Shown here: positions 24,932 through 37,529 of the stretch, one piece after another
Position numbering within the stretch: position 1 is the first letter of the stretch
Layout of the letters: each line of letters opens with the position of its first letter
Assembly: GCA_024752435.1 (NCBI GenBank)
Contig: CP103022.1
Span: 930,001 to 994,000, forward strand
Source: Allantophomopsis cytisporea
Lineage: Eukaryota > Ascomycota > Leotiomycetes > Phacidiales > Phacidiaceae
Direction: 5' to 3'
Length of the DNA: 64,000 nt
Notes under the pieces: model-generated
The model's input: the letters and a program-made list of their open reading frames with translations, nothing else
Database searches by the model: none
Told to the model about the DNA's origin: nothing
Position numbers and translations under genes: made by a program

Positions 24932-27231
24932 TCAGCGACCACCATAATCGCTCGAGTAATCAACCCCAAACCCATCACCACCCATTTGACCCTGCCCAAA
25001 TCCCGTCCCGGGCCCACTAACATAACCAGCCTCATCGCCCTCATCATAGTACTCACTACCGGAAGCATCAAAGCTACTCCTTCCACTAATGTCCTCATCA
25101 ATAGCCGCATCACCAGCCGGTAGGTCGGGCCAAGAAAGCGTAGCAAGGGCCGGGTATTGAGCGAGGAGCGCAGCAGGAAGCGTGTACTGACCAGAGGCAT
25201 CGAGCGGGAAGCCATGCGCGTCGACGGCCATAGGCGGCTGCTGCATGTTCTGTGCCATGTTCTGCATCTGCTGCTCGTGCCAGACACGCTGGCGCTCAAT
25301 GGCCTCCTCGTCGAGCAGCGGCTTGATGCAGACACGACCCGCCTCGGAGCGGAAATGGCGGCCGAGGGCGTCAGCGCGTGCGAAGCGTCGTCCGCAACCC
25401 CATTGCCCGCCTTGTTTGAGGTCGCCCTTGCACACGAACTTCTTCTCGCCGGAGTGCAGGCCCTCGTGGCGCTTGCGGTCGTGCTGGCGTGCGAAAGCTT
25501 TGCCGCAGACAGTACAGACAAAGGGGCGCTCATCTGTATGGGTACGCAGGTGGGAGCGTAGGTTGTAGGCACGCGTGAAGCGCTTCGGGCATAATGTGCA
25601 TTGGAACGTGGCTGGGTGTTTTTGGACACGTTTAGTGCTACCGCTCTCCGAGGTTCCAGATGGTGCCTGGTACTCGGGATCTGCGAGGCCTAGGATGTAC
25701 TCGCGGTTTGGTAGAGATGAGGTCGATTGTCGTCGTCCTCGCGCAGATGGTGAAGAGGCACTGCTTCTGTCCAGGGGCGAGAGAGACCTGCCTGGGCTGG
25801 AAAATTGCAGGGACGGATCTGAGCCATTTCCAGGAGATAGACCGGGACTTGCTGCACGTGTAATTTGAGAACCGCTGTTGAATGGATCAGACACAGCTCT
25901 GCGACGACGTCCTGTGTTGTGTAAGCAATAGACATCACATATAACTTTTGAGGATCCTTACCTCTCTCGGGTGGTGTCAATGCATCTTGGTCTATGAAAG
26001 GTTTAGGCGGCTCAAAACTGTTTTGTCTTGATGCGGGCGCAAACTCAACATTGATCTCAGGGGGAATCATCTGTTGTGCTTGTCCCATTTCACCAGAACT
26101 GTTATTGTGCTGCATCTGCGGCATATGCGGCATTTGCGACATCTGTGGGAAACCCTCCTGTCCTTGGTTGGGGTACATATTTTGATTTGATTGCGCGAAA
26201 CTGTTCTCGTTCATGCCAAGCATGAAAGAGTTCTGTTGAGAGAAATTTGGCATCTGCTGGGGTCCTAATCTCGGCGATACAGATGGGCTATGTCCTGGGC
26301 TGATTCCTTGATTCTGGATGTTGTCGGAGAGTGAAAAGTTCCCAATTCCCAGCATCGGTTGCTCGTAGATACCCTGGTCCTGTGCATTGATCAAAGGCGA
26401 ATGACTATCAAGTCCATCGAAGGTGTCTTGGTTTATCAAATTCGGGGATGGTGCAATAGAAGAGACGTCGGAGTATTCCGAAGGAGTTCTTCGATGTCCT
26501 TGGAATTGATTCTGGATCATCCCCCAATCCTGATGCATGTGTGCTTGTGGGAATGCAGCACTTTCTGGGCCCAAAGACGCGTGTCGAGAATGACTTGGAG
26601 AGCGTTGATACTGTTGGGTATTCAGAGCCGGTGAGTGCTGCGCAGAGTGAAGCTGTTGAGAATCCATTCTAAGCATGCTTGGGGGCGTCTGCGCATGCGG
26701 TGGAGATGACATCTCGCTCATCAGATCGGCCGGATTTATAGATTGATTTGATGATGCTTGGGAAGCGTCGTTGTTCCCAAAGTAGTTGGTGTCGAATTGT
26801 TCACCTGAGCCAGCAGTTGAAGGATAAAGGGAGAAGTCGCCTTCACCGAAATTCGATGGCATGTTCGGATTGAGAAGATCCTGGGAAAAGCTCTGCGCGG
26901 GTTGGTTTTGTTGCCCAAAGGACTGATTCATTTCTTGCTTGAAGGATTGATTGAAGTCCTGGTTCTGCGCGAAGTTCATGTTCTGTGCATACTGCTGATC
27001 CTGTTGCTGTGGCATATAGTTGTTGTAGACGGGAAGTCCCTGGTTGACATTGTAGCTGTTGTTCGCAAGCTGCTGTTGGTTATGGATATCGAGCTGAGAT
27101 GAATTGAGTCCCAGACCAGATCCATTGGGACCATGGTTCTCTTGATAGTTTTGTGGAGCCGGTGAATGGCTTTGACGACCATTCGGTGTCGGATGAGCTC
27201 CAGAGGGCGAGCGCCCACGCTGCTGGTCCAT
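24932..27231 (-). CDS. CRZ1: CRZ1-type calcineurin-responsive C2H2 zinc-finger transcription factor
   Basis: Two exons, 27231-25962 and 25911-24932, split by a 49-nt GT-AG intron, encode 749 aa. The N-terminal half is rich in Gln, Asn, Ser and Met. The sequence PEINVEF (about 391-397) fits the PxIxIT-type calcineurin-docking site that CRZ1 factors carry ahead of the DNA-binding domain, and many Ser-Pro sites lie around it. The zinc fingers start at about 526: FQCTLCPKRF...HLRTH, then FVCTVCGKAF...HEGLH, then a longer third finger, FVCKGDLKQ...WGCGRRF...GRHFRSEAGRVC. This two-plus-one arrangement is typical of fungal CRZ1. In the family, calcium activates calcineurin, which dephosphorylates CRZ1 so that it enters the nucleus and induces ion-homeostasis and wall-integrity genes. 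The ATG at 27231 begins MDQQRGRSPSG, as expected. The acidic C-terminus (EYYDEGDEAG) could be an activation segment. Confidence 0.93.
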
Positions 27232-28058
27232 GATGATATCAGTTATGGATGGATGACCAGGCTGGCTGGTAAGGCGTAAAGACTTGCGCACGACGGCTGT
27301 GCGGTGGGGCGATGCAATGAATCTCAAAGTATAAGACGGCAGGCAGGTGCAGGAATTGCCGAATCTCCAACTCGCGTCTCTGCTATGATAGGATTTCGAG
27401 TTGCAGTCGGCCTGAACGTGGTCGCGCTGTCCCTCGAGCAGTTGCGAAAGGATGAGGGGGAGATGGCTGTCTATCTACTCCTTCCGCGTGATTTTCGAGC
27501 TCTTTCTGCGGGTATTGAATGGATCGTACACACTGGGCAGGATGTCGCGATGAAAGCCCTAGGCAGTTTATGTGGGAGTCCTTCAGTGTTGGGTCTTGTC
27601 GACGTGTGTGCGTCGTCCAGATTAATTTCGGGCTGAGGGGGACCACTGCCGGCGGCTGGCGACAGCAAGGCTTGATGTATGGGGATTTTGAAGAGTGTCA
27701 AGGCTTGGAAAGAAGGTACTCGGCGGTACTGATGGGGGTCAGCATAGGGCGCCTGTGAGCTTGTCTCGTCTTGTGCGGCAGAGCCAGGAGTTGATGACAA
27801 TGACAGAGGTGAACTCTGATGATGAGCTTCAGGGCTGAGAGCGAGAGAAGGATATTGATTGCGCTTACGGTGGGGGTACGTATGACGAGGCTGCGACAAA
27901 GCTTACTGGGGATGATCTGATTGTCGCGCGCAATGAAATCCAGAGGGTGAAGAGATAGGCTCTTCACTTCTTTGAGATTGGGATGAACAGACGTTACTTG
28001 TCACGAATCCATGGATGTTGGGGCTTATCGACACCCGGTGAATGAATGAATGTTCGGG

Positions 28059-28133
28059 ATGTATGGATGGATGATGGTAAGGTATGGAAGGTATGGAAGG
28101 TATGGATGGTATGGATGGTATGGTATGTATGGT
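28059..28133. repeat. Degenerate tandem repeat, units GGTATGGAA / GGTATGGAT
   Basis: Nine- and ten-base units of the GGTATGGA type are repeated about seven times with drift at both ends. A short GAAT-type repeat lies just before it at 28,040-28,053. Confidence 0.85.
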
Positions 28134-28339
28134 CCATACGGTAGGTAGACAGACAAGTGCATGATTGGGCAGTGGTGCTTACCCTACTCATTTTTACATA
28201 CTGACTGGCTGCTGCCAACCTGATACTTGCAACGGGTCCAAGGGTGGTTGTGTAGTCGTCACGGTAGTGTAGGGTGTAGAGTGTGTGCCGTGTAGTATGT
28301 GCAGTGTGAGTGTGTGTGAGTGTGTGTGTGCGTGCGGGT

Positions 28340-28388
28340 GAATTGAATTGAATTGAATTGAATTGAATTGAACTGAATTGAATTGAAT
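28340..28388. repeat. Microsatellite (AATTG)n, about 9-10 copies
   Basis: Pentanucleotide AATTG repeated in tandem with one AACTG variant near the right end. Confidence 0.95.
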
Positions 28389-28470
28389 GTCGGCGAAGCG
28401 CGGCAAGAGTGTGCGAGAGTGTAGCTAAATATGCCCCATTATGGCGAGGTGAGATGAAGTGGTTACATAC

Positions 28471-28494
28471 GATGAATGAATGAATGAATGAATG
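28471..28494. repeat. Microsatellite (GAAT)n, about 6 copies
   Basis: Tetranucleotide GAAT in direct succession. A degenerate ATTTATT-rich stretch follows at about 28,610-28,680. Confidence 0.85.
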
Positions 28495-30665
28495 ACAGTC
28501 ACGGGATTGTCTGGAACCCGACATTGTATGTGCATTACCGACCTTTATCGAGATATGCTCAGAGTATTTCAGATCATCACATCTCTATTTTATTGATGTT
28601 TGTATATTGATTTATTGTTGATTTATTATTCATTTGTTATTCATTTATTACATATTTATTATATATTTATTATTTATATATGTCTCTGTCTGCGTGCCTC
28701 TGTTCACTGTCATTCTTGACTATTCTATGAATATTAACCATAGAATGAAGGGTAAAATGTCACGTATCAGGCCTGAAACGGCGTGCATGTCTAGGCAGCA
28801 ACATGACATTCCGACCGGAGTCCAGTATGTATGTACCGAGTACGAGACTACAGGAAGGTACCGACCGATACCAACAAGTCAAGTGCAATGTATGTGTCTG
28901 ACGTTGGCAAGAGAAAAAGCCCCCATCCGTCCCCCCGTGGGCTCATCAGCCTCGGATGAGAATGCAGACGCCAACTCTACCTACGGACTGCCGTACCTAC
29001 CTGGGTCCCGACTGATTGGGCGAAGCGCTTGAGCTCAGCCTCACAACGTTGAGAGCGTGTGCCACCCACCTGAAGGAAGGTGACTGTTCAAAAGGTACGT
29101 GATTCGTGACTCTCTGCCTACGTGGTGCCGATGGATGAGTATCTGCAGGAAGCATTGACGGTGTACTGGGAAAGAACCTCAATAGGGAGAGAACTGGATA
29201 TCATTCCTGCGCCGTCTTCATCGCACGGCCACTGTCAAACAAAACTACCCAAAGTAAAGCAATACAAACCACACCAAACCCAAAGACAGAAGGGAAGCAC
29301 GACGGTTGCGAAGCGACAAGCTACCGAGCTACCTAGCAACCTACATAGGTAAGGTGGTAGTATTCTATGAATATCATCACGACGATACCGAAATGAACGA
29401 CTCTCCTGCCGACGACGACTATCAGATGAACTCCGACGCCATGGTGATGGTTCACCGGCATAGATCGACCCGCCCACAATAGACCGCCGGCGAAACGATA
29501 TCGTCAACGCCATTCTCGCGCGGTCCCGCGGTCCCTCTGTCCCTCTTCCCTCCATCTCAATTCTTACGGCCAACATGATCAGACATCGCTCCTCCGTCGT
29601 GCGTAATAATCATTGACAAAAGAGAGAACAGAAATACAAAAAGTATCAAGAGAACAGATCAGTCTTTCACGGTCACGCCGAGTACACCGCTTCCTCATCG
29701 GAGAGCCCGAATCATCTCTCCCAAAGTCCAACTATATAAACAACGTGCTGTGATGATAACTCCATAGTTTCCTTCTCCGAGCACTCCATAACCATGCACA
29801 AACACCACTGGACCACTTTTCCCTGCGAGACACTCCCTGAACCGCTGTGCACGACACGCCAACATAGCATGACTTCCGCACGGTGGAGAGTTGTGGAGAG
29901 CATTTCAACCAGCGATGTGAATTTCTAGTACGATGTGGAACCCTTGGAAATGTTCCCCGTGTGGGGCAGCATGCAGAAGAAAAAAAACCAATTCGAAGTG
30001 TGAAGTGTAAATTTGGAGGCACCGGCCGAAGCAAACCAGACCCTTTGACCGGGATAGGTCATCTGGAAGAATTCGAATATCTTCGACGTATTCCGTACCT
30101 TACGTGCTTCGTTGGCTAACGGATGACTCAATGAGCTCAATGCAACCCCTTGATCCTTTTTCTTCTCCTTTCTTCTCTTTCTGCGAGGCATCTAACAACG
30201 AGGTGAAGAATACGGTTGAACATACATCACCGGCGAAGAAAGTCAATATCATATCGAAGGATCACACTGCCATAGCGCAAGATCAGTATCAAAAGCTTGA
30301 TACATTGGACAATCGCTCAGCGAACTTTTGATACAATCTTCAGTGTGTAAAATAAAATAAATACCAAACAAGATCCAAAGGTTCCATTCCATACTTGGAG
30401 CAAAGTACACACATCCCAAGCAAGAATAGAGATGAGGATATTTTTGTGACTAAAGCAAAGCTTCAAAGCTGTCACTGGACCCATAGGCAGTATTCACGTG
30501 ATATACAGGCACAATACGAAAATTATGCCTGGCGTGAACCGACGTCAGCCCAGGTGTTCACTTTCGGTGGGACAGCTTTGAAGTTGACCCGACACATCCA
30601 AAGCGAATCTTACCCATCATCATTACAACATTATACAGGAATATCTACCAACACGAGCTGCAAAT

Positions 30666-32114
30666 ATGGATCGCAGCTTAGATGAGATCATTGGCGAGCG
30701 TCCTGTAAGTCTGGGGATCTCGGCTTACCCAAACTCGACTAACTTCTTCTTCTTCTTCAGCAGAGAGGTGGCCGCAGAGGAAATCGTGGACCACGTAGAG
30801 ATGATTATCCTCGAGACGGCGTAAGAAAGGTACGATCCCGACATGAATCACAGAAAACCATCTCTAATGGGCATTTCTTATAGGTTTAGCAGCCTCCCTC
30901 CCACAAATTCCTGGTCATTACCTTTCGATTATCCTCGGTTTCTGTCGCAGCACCACCGCGAATGCATTACTAGTAGTCGAAGAGTATACCTTGAACACAT
31001 CAGCTAACGCAGATTGCGCTTCGATTGGCACAGTCGACAAGAGAAGACTCTAGAAACATTGACTCGTAAGGCGACATGAAAATGTACAACAGCATGGCTA
31101 CGAGGCTGACTTCATTGTAGCGAATGGGTCCACGACAAGTTCGACGATAATCCTCGAGGCCCACCACGCGGTGGTTACGGCGGTCGTGGTGGTAGAAGAC
31201 GCTCTCCGGAGCCAAGTCGGTATGCAGTCAATATACGGCAGCTTATGCGATGAAGCGGCATGGATGCGTAGCAAAATGGCTAACACTCGAGTAGCGATCT
31301 CGAAAGCAACAAAATCCGAGTCGAAAACATCCACTATGAGCTCACTGAAGATGAGTTGGACGTACGCATGCCAGTCTTCTGGTGATAATCACACAAACTG
31401 ACAAGCGTAGGATCTCTTCAATCGCATGGGTCCAGTTCTTAACTTGAAACTCCAATACGATCGCTCAGGCCGTTCCACTGGTATAGCTTACGTGACATAC
31501 GAGTCAGCAGTTGATGCAAAGCGCGCAATCAGAGAATATGATGGTGCCAACGCCAATGGTACGAACGTTCATCAAATGATACACTTGATGCAAACTAACT
31601 TTCCATAGGCCAGCCAATTCGTCTCACAGCAGTTCCAAACGGTCGTTCCCGAAACCCCTTCGACTCTGCTGTCGCTCCAGGGAGATCCCTCGCCGACCGC
31701 ATCACAGCCCCAAGTGGACGTCTCCGCAACTTATCCGAGTCCCCAGTCCGCCACAGTGATGTAAGCGGACCTCCTCCCGAAGGCGTCGACAGATACGTTC
31801 CAAGTGGTCGAAGACGCTCTCGCAGTCCACTCCCACGCCGTGGGGATGGTCGTAGAGACGGACGCAGACCAGGTGCCCGGAGAGAAGAGCGGGGCGGCGA
31901 GAGGGGAGGAGAGAGGGGAGGAGAGAGAAGAGGTAGAGGAGGTAGAGGACGTTCGGAGAACTTGGCTCGTGATGGTAGACCTAGAAAGACGCAAGAGGAA
32001 CTCGATGCTGAGATGGAGGATTATTGGGGCTCTAAGGAAGATGGCGGAGAGGCTGCCACTCACGACGAACCTGCTCCTGCCGCTGAAGGTGGGGACGTTG
32101 ATATGATCGAGTAG
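30666..32114 (+). CDS. YRA1: YRA1/ALY/REF-type mRNA export adaptor (RRM protein)
   Basis: Seven exons, 30666-30704, 30761-30829, 31034-31065, 31121-31219, 31295-31361, 31411-31558 and 31609-32114, join in one frame to 319 aa. The protein starts MDRSLDEIIGERPQRGGRRG, the REF N-box plus a first Arg/Gly-rich segment. A single RRM follows (about 86-165) with RNP2 IRVENI and RNP1-like RSTGIAYVTY. A second Arg/Gly-rich region precedes the C-terminal TQEELDAEMEDYWGSKE helix, the C-box/FoP type that contacts the DEAD-box helicase in this family. ALY proteins couple transcription and splicing to mRNA export by loading the MEX67-type receptor in the nucleus. Five introns are 49-75 nt, but intron 2 is 204 nt and contains a probable poison exon (listed separately). 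S. pombe calls the orthologue Mlo3. Confidence 0.92.
30884..30983 (+). other. Putative poison exon inside intron 2 of the YRA1-like gene
   Basis: After the exon-2 donor at 30830 a normal-sized 54-nt intron could end at a very good acceptor (TTTCTTATAG, 30,874-30,883) with a CTAAT branch site. The exon thus entered reads GTT TAG in the current frame, a stop after one codon. A possible donor GTATAC at 30,984 would begin a second 50-nt intron with a GCTAAC branch and the CACAG acceptor at 31,033. Skipping this block gives the full protein; including it truncates the product after about 37 residues. Confidence 0.4.
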
Positions 32115-35100
32115 ATTGGGATTTCTCGGTTGGGATTTTTGTAGGCGCTTTGTGCTTGTCTGTACATTCGCAAGATATTGGAAATCGAGCTTCTTGTGCT
32201 GCTGTTCTTATGATGTGTGATTTGAGGCGTTGAGGGACTACTGTAATGGGAGTGTTTTGGAGATGCTTGTGAGATGGGATATTAATGAATTCGATGTGAC
32301 TTAGTGAAATTGGATCTCTTTGACTTGATCAATGTGAGATAACGACTGTTGCGTCGTAACAAGTTTCTCATCCTAATAATTGCTGCATTGTAAATGAGGT
32401 TCTCATATCATTGACTTGAAATAAGCCAACCCTGGAGATCCATACTCGACACTATGGGATACATTCTTGGTCCTTGCTGACTGTACATGTACGCTACACG
32501 TAACGCCATCGTCAATACTCTAATGAGGAGACTTGCTAATGACCCAGCAAGAGTCAGCGAACAATAGACGCGCTGAGTTCTGCCAGGTGCATGCGGACGA
32601 GTCGAACTCACATACCCAGACTATACTTCGGCATATACAACATTCACTCCCAGGACTGAATCGACTTCGTTACGTGTCCAGTGTTGCTTACATTGATGCT
32701 TGCCTTACCAGCTTGTATCAGCTGTACACGGATGACAAGACTCCGAATCCCCTCGCTACATGTCACCGTAGCTGGCGAGTGGCATTGCCTCACACTCCTG
32801 CCTTGACTCCTGCCAGTGGCCAAGACATTGTCCGATAAAGTTGTTCCGAGTCGCTATAGCAGACAAACAAGTGTTCGCGATTGCGGCGGCGATCGAGCTG
32901 TGGATATTACGGAGGTGGAATACCTTGAATCCCGGATGTTGGTATCTGGAGTGATTTTCTTAGATGACTGGTTTTATATACGTCTTCGAAAGCTATGTGA
33001 TGGGGGTTTTGGTTGGTTTGTGAGATCGCGGATGCGAGGTGATAGAGACGCCTCTTTTGAGTTGCATTTCTTGTCAGCGGTGGTGACTTCTACTGGGTTG
33101 TTACTTTATGGCTGTCTTTTGCTATTGCTGGATGCTATTTCTGGATGGGCTTTTGATTGAGGGGTGACTGGATAGGGTTTGAAGCTGTACTTGAAGCTCT
33201 TTGGGAACATTGATGAATTAGGGCTGGGGCTATTGCCATCTTTGTCTTGATGCATATGTTCGTTATGTTGTATTCGTAGAATTTGGGCAGCAAGGTCTGT
33301 CGCCCTTTGGGCTTTGCTATGGGCAGTCGTTATTATTGTCTGTTGATGTTGACAAAGTGACTTTTTTAATCACTTTTTTACTTGTATGTATTTGATTGCT
33401 TTCACACTGAGGGGTTTCGAGGTTTTATATTTCAAGTCTCTTGCTCTGTCGAGATTTATGAATCGAAAGCTCTATATAATACTTGTTACTCTTGTCGCAA
33501 TATAACTGAGAAATGGAAGTTGGCTTTTCAGAATGCCACAGTATTTAGTTAAGAAGCTGTATAGTTAACGATTCTCATGTTGCGTTTGTTATTGAAGTAA
33601 TTATCAGCATATAAGATGCGGTATTGATCACAAAAGGCTGCAACAGAGACTAATGGATGAAGCTTGAATAATGATATATCCCTCTGTTATTTGCTCCTTA
33701 TTATTTTCGAAATAAAAGGGCATGGCAATAGCTGTCCTTTTTTTTCATAGTGGAATATGAACACTTGATTTTGAAAGAGAGCGGAATATTCATTATCTTC
33801 TGCCAAATGTTTCACTCAAGAGCTTATGATTCTGATCATGAAGTACAAATTCTCCGTATGTATTCAACTTTAAAACCCATCAGGCAGAATATAAAATAGC
33901 ATCGTAATGTCAGTCTTGCTTCTGGCTACTGTTCTAATTCTATGAATAAAAATAATGATAAAAAGTACAAAAATTGCATAAAACCAAATAGATGTTCAAT
34001 ATCTGGTCCAGGAATCTTGACATATCTTCACTATTAAAAAGACATTATCTGATGATGAAGAGTCTTAGATTGTTTCTATGGTTTTCGATGATATCAAGCA
34101 TATTAATCGTGGTAGTTAATCCATTTATCACGTGTCACTAAATTATCAATTTACATCATTAACTTGAAATTAGCATTTCCGCATACTTTTCTCCTCGAAT
34201 TTCCAAGTACTTCATGAAAGCTAAAGCAGTAGAAAAGTATAAACTGTATTCAATACACTCTTTTCTTATCTCAAATCAAAGCTGATTGGTGTATATCAAA
34301 TTCCTGTCGAAGCAAATCTTGATCTTATAAACTTTCAGGACGAAAGCTTGACCCGATAAACCAAAAGATCTTAGCGTAGGATTCCGAATATTTTTTTTTT
34401 CAAAGAGCATTCTAGTATTACTGAGCTATGGTTTGGTTCTAAATTGTTATTCCCTACATATGATACAGCCATATGCTGGTCACTTCAAGAGCGACCGTCT
34501 ATTCAAAACCCTTACCAGCACTTATCCATCAGTCAACTACCAGCTTCATTATACCCCAGCACTAAATGATACCAATAACTGACTTCCAACATGGGTTGAA
34601 TGAAAGAGGCTGGCTGGAGTAACCCATAGAATGCAAAGGCCATTGCCGCCGCTTCCACTATCAAGTGCAGGATCGAGTGCCACCCACAACCACTGAACAT
34701 CGAGAACACAGTTTACAAGCTTTTCTTAAGAGAATAGAAAGCAAGGTTAATAGCCTAATTGCATGTTTATACCTTGAAAGATGTAGACTATTCCCTCCAA
34801 CACATATCAGCAGGACGCAAGCTCCAGCTAGTATCTACGCCACAGCAACCAAGAGCCAACACTACATCAATGTTCTTGTAAAGCTTACCAACTAGTTATC
34901 TATATTCCCCCGATACTACTGCTCACTGGGCCGCAATCTACAAGACTTCATGGCAAAGTTTTGGTAGCGACTTCAATGGCGGCATCTAAATATAGAGCCG
35001 CCATCTCTTGAAGCCGGGACGAGGAAATTGTGGTCTGTGGGTTGGAAATACTAGATGCCTATGACTTGCAACAAGACGGACAAAAAACCTGGAATCTGGG

Positions 35101-37529
35101 GAGATGGAGGAAGTTGATGGGAGAATGAGGTTGATAACAGTGGCTTGCTGAGCTGTCTCGTGCCCGAAAGATGGATTACAGACCATATTCTAGATTTTGT
35201 TTCGAAGAAAAGGCTTCCTCTCAATTCAATTCGGGTAGCCAAGTGATGGTTTGGTATAGTATGTGTGTTTGTATCATGCTTTCGACATCAAGTCAGTAGG
35301 ATAAGACGTCAGCTAGCTCTCATTTTCAAGACTTCTCCGCAGGCACCTTTTGCCATGTCTGCCCCCATACAACATTTTCAAACATGCGTGTACCTCAGTT
35401 GCTGCAGTACAATACAGTGTCCTCTACGAGCATGAACAAGCTCGGCTCACTCGTCATTAATTTCCACAAGCCTCAAGGGAACTATGTAGCGGTAAAGCGG
35501 CGCGGGTCATAGCTTCGCACTCAACGCTGGAATTCCAGTTCCGAGAGAGGGAACCAAGGAGGACGAGACGTCAGTTGCGCAGTCCGAGTTAAAAAAAAAC
35601 AACAACAAATACAACCATACACGCGCGACCAAAGCGCAAAGCACCAAACTCACCGCAGCAAGTAATATACGCATTTCTTCAAGCCGAGGAAGCTCGCGTC
35701 TGTCTGTCTTTGCTGCGCAAAAGAAAGTGAACCGCAGTCGAGTTTTCTGACAAACGAATTCACCGTACTTGTGGATATCACAAGGACAGACCCAGACCAA
35801 GGATCCAAGACAAGCAGGCATCTCTCTCTGCCCTACGGACATGAGCGTCGATACGATACTCCCCATGTTGCTTGCTCGTAGGCCTGCCGTCGAAAAGTCC
35901 ATGGAATGCAAAATGCCCAGAAGTTCCAGACCCATCGAGCTCGTAACCCCACATACGCAATTGCTCAACCCATAGCCGCGGTCACGCACCAAAACCGCAT
36001 GCACCGCATCTGTGTAGGTATGTATTAGTGGGGGAGAAAAAGCCACAAGCAAGAAGACATTCCAGAAGGAACTGGGATGGTAAACCTTCGCAACCCTTTC
36101 CTTCCAACAAGGAAATATCCACAGGGAATGTTCCTTCAATGTCCCTTTCCTTTCGTGAATTGAGAAATGCCGGTCTCAGAAGTCTTGTCTTTCGAACTGT
36201 GAAGTCGAATTCGGGGGGGGCTCTGCTGGTAGCTGCTGGGGCGGTGGGGATAGATAGGGCCCGTGGATCGTGACGACGGAACCTTCAGTTGCGGTGTGAA
36301 CCAAATGCTACATACAGTAGTAGCTACTAAATGGCACCAGAAAACACCGAAGGGGCCGTCAAATAGCGCTGTCGCGTGAGGGAAGCAGGCGGGAGGGGGA
36401 GTTTCCGGGCGGTGTTCAGCATCATCACATCACGTAGGCCAATTTCACAGTGAGGATTTATAATCACATTGATGGGAATAATGTATGTAAAGTACGCATT
36501 GGTTATTCTAATATCTTTTAGAGTATGGACGAATTGTTCAGGGTAACAATGCAGAGTGAAGTAATGTAAATTGCCATGGCTCTAGACTTTAGGAGCGGAC
36601 TTCTCGTGACGATCCTTTCTTGGTATCAATCTAAAGGTTTAAAAATCGGATACCAATACAGCACAACACAGCACAGCACATTACATTCGGCACTTTAGAA
36701 TACGAGGACAGAGTTTTACCCTTCCTGCTTGGGCCTTATTCATTACAATATCGAAATGAAAGGTTTTCTGTAAATTACCGTAATCGTAGTCCTTTCAAGT
36801 CTTTTGAAAGGAATTGAGGGGCAAGTAAATAGAGGCGTGTCGAAACGGAAACTGTCAAGCAAATGAAAAGTTTGACATTGTGTGTAACAGTGGTAGTTTC
36901 ATTGGTGGCAAGATGAGATCACTATCAGGAGAGACACATTGAGGATGGTGTCTAACGGTATAACGGTATTGGATTTCGTGCAAAAGGGAGATCTTAAATC
37001 CAAGTAAATGCCAATAACAATCGAAGCAAAAAAGAGTAAACGCCATCGATATATGCCTCGTATCCCCCGCGCGCGAAACAAAACAACACAAAGAGTGCAG
37101 AAAACTCAGACACTACCAACTAAGATGGTAAAAGGAATAGTAGAGATAGATGCGGGGGAAAAGCTTGATAATATAGCAATAGTTTTTTCCCGCAAGACTT
37201 TCAGGCAATATTTTGCCTAATGTGTGTGGCCATTTCGTATATACAATCCCCGGAGACAAAAAATAAAAAAAGAGTTAATGAAATAAAATAGATATACCCG
37301 TCCCCCAATTGCCATTTAAAAACAAAAGATGTCGCAGCAATTATTGGATATTGAGAGTATTTGCGTTTCCCTTCTCATGTCAGATGCCCTCCACATATAC
37401 CAGCCAGCGAACCGCAAGATACTAGGCAAGCAAAGCAGCTCGAAAACACCCAGACGACAATGCACGCTAACATTACATACTTCAAGACAAAAAGAAGAGG
37501 AGAGATAGGTAGGTAGGTAGTCATTTCGC
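32115..37529. other. Long intergenic region, no gene supported
   Basis: About 5.4 kb lies between the 3' ends of the YRA1-like gene and the GH13 gene, which converge. It is A/T-rich, especially 33,200-34,600. The open frames at about 32,533-33,160 (+) and 35,507-36,139 (-) show no family resemblance and no domain-like pattern. A (AGGT)n run of about four units sits near 37,505-37,520, in the probable 3' UTR of the GH13 gene. I see no transposon ends or RNA gene. Confidence 0.5.

Larger units (their letters stand above)
27232..30665. other. Intergenic region between divergent CRZ1 and YRA1-like genes
   Basis: About 3.4 kb contains both promoters. Near CRZ1 (27,300-27,900) there are open frames on both strands with no family resemblance; I read them as 5' UTR or chance. 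The middle (28,030-28,690) is a dense cluster of short tandem repeats, listed separately. No RNA gene or mobile element is visible. Confidence 0.5.

Noticed and set aside
24811..25629. 272-codon frame overlapping the CRZ1 zinc-finger exon
   Set aside because: It is a shifted-frame shadow of the real C2H2 frame, Ser/Arg-rich without any motif, while the CRZ1 frame has all zinc ligands.
27304..27900. Open frames on both strands just upstream of CRZ1
   Set aside because: They overlap the probable CRZ1 5' leader and show no protein family features.
35507..36139. 210-codon minus-strand frame
   Set aside because: Irregular composition with no domain or motif; it looks like chance opening in non-coding DNA.
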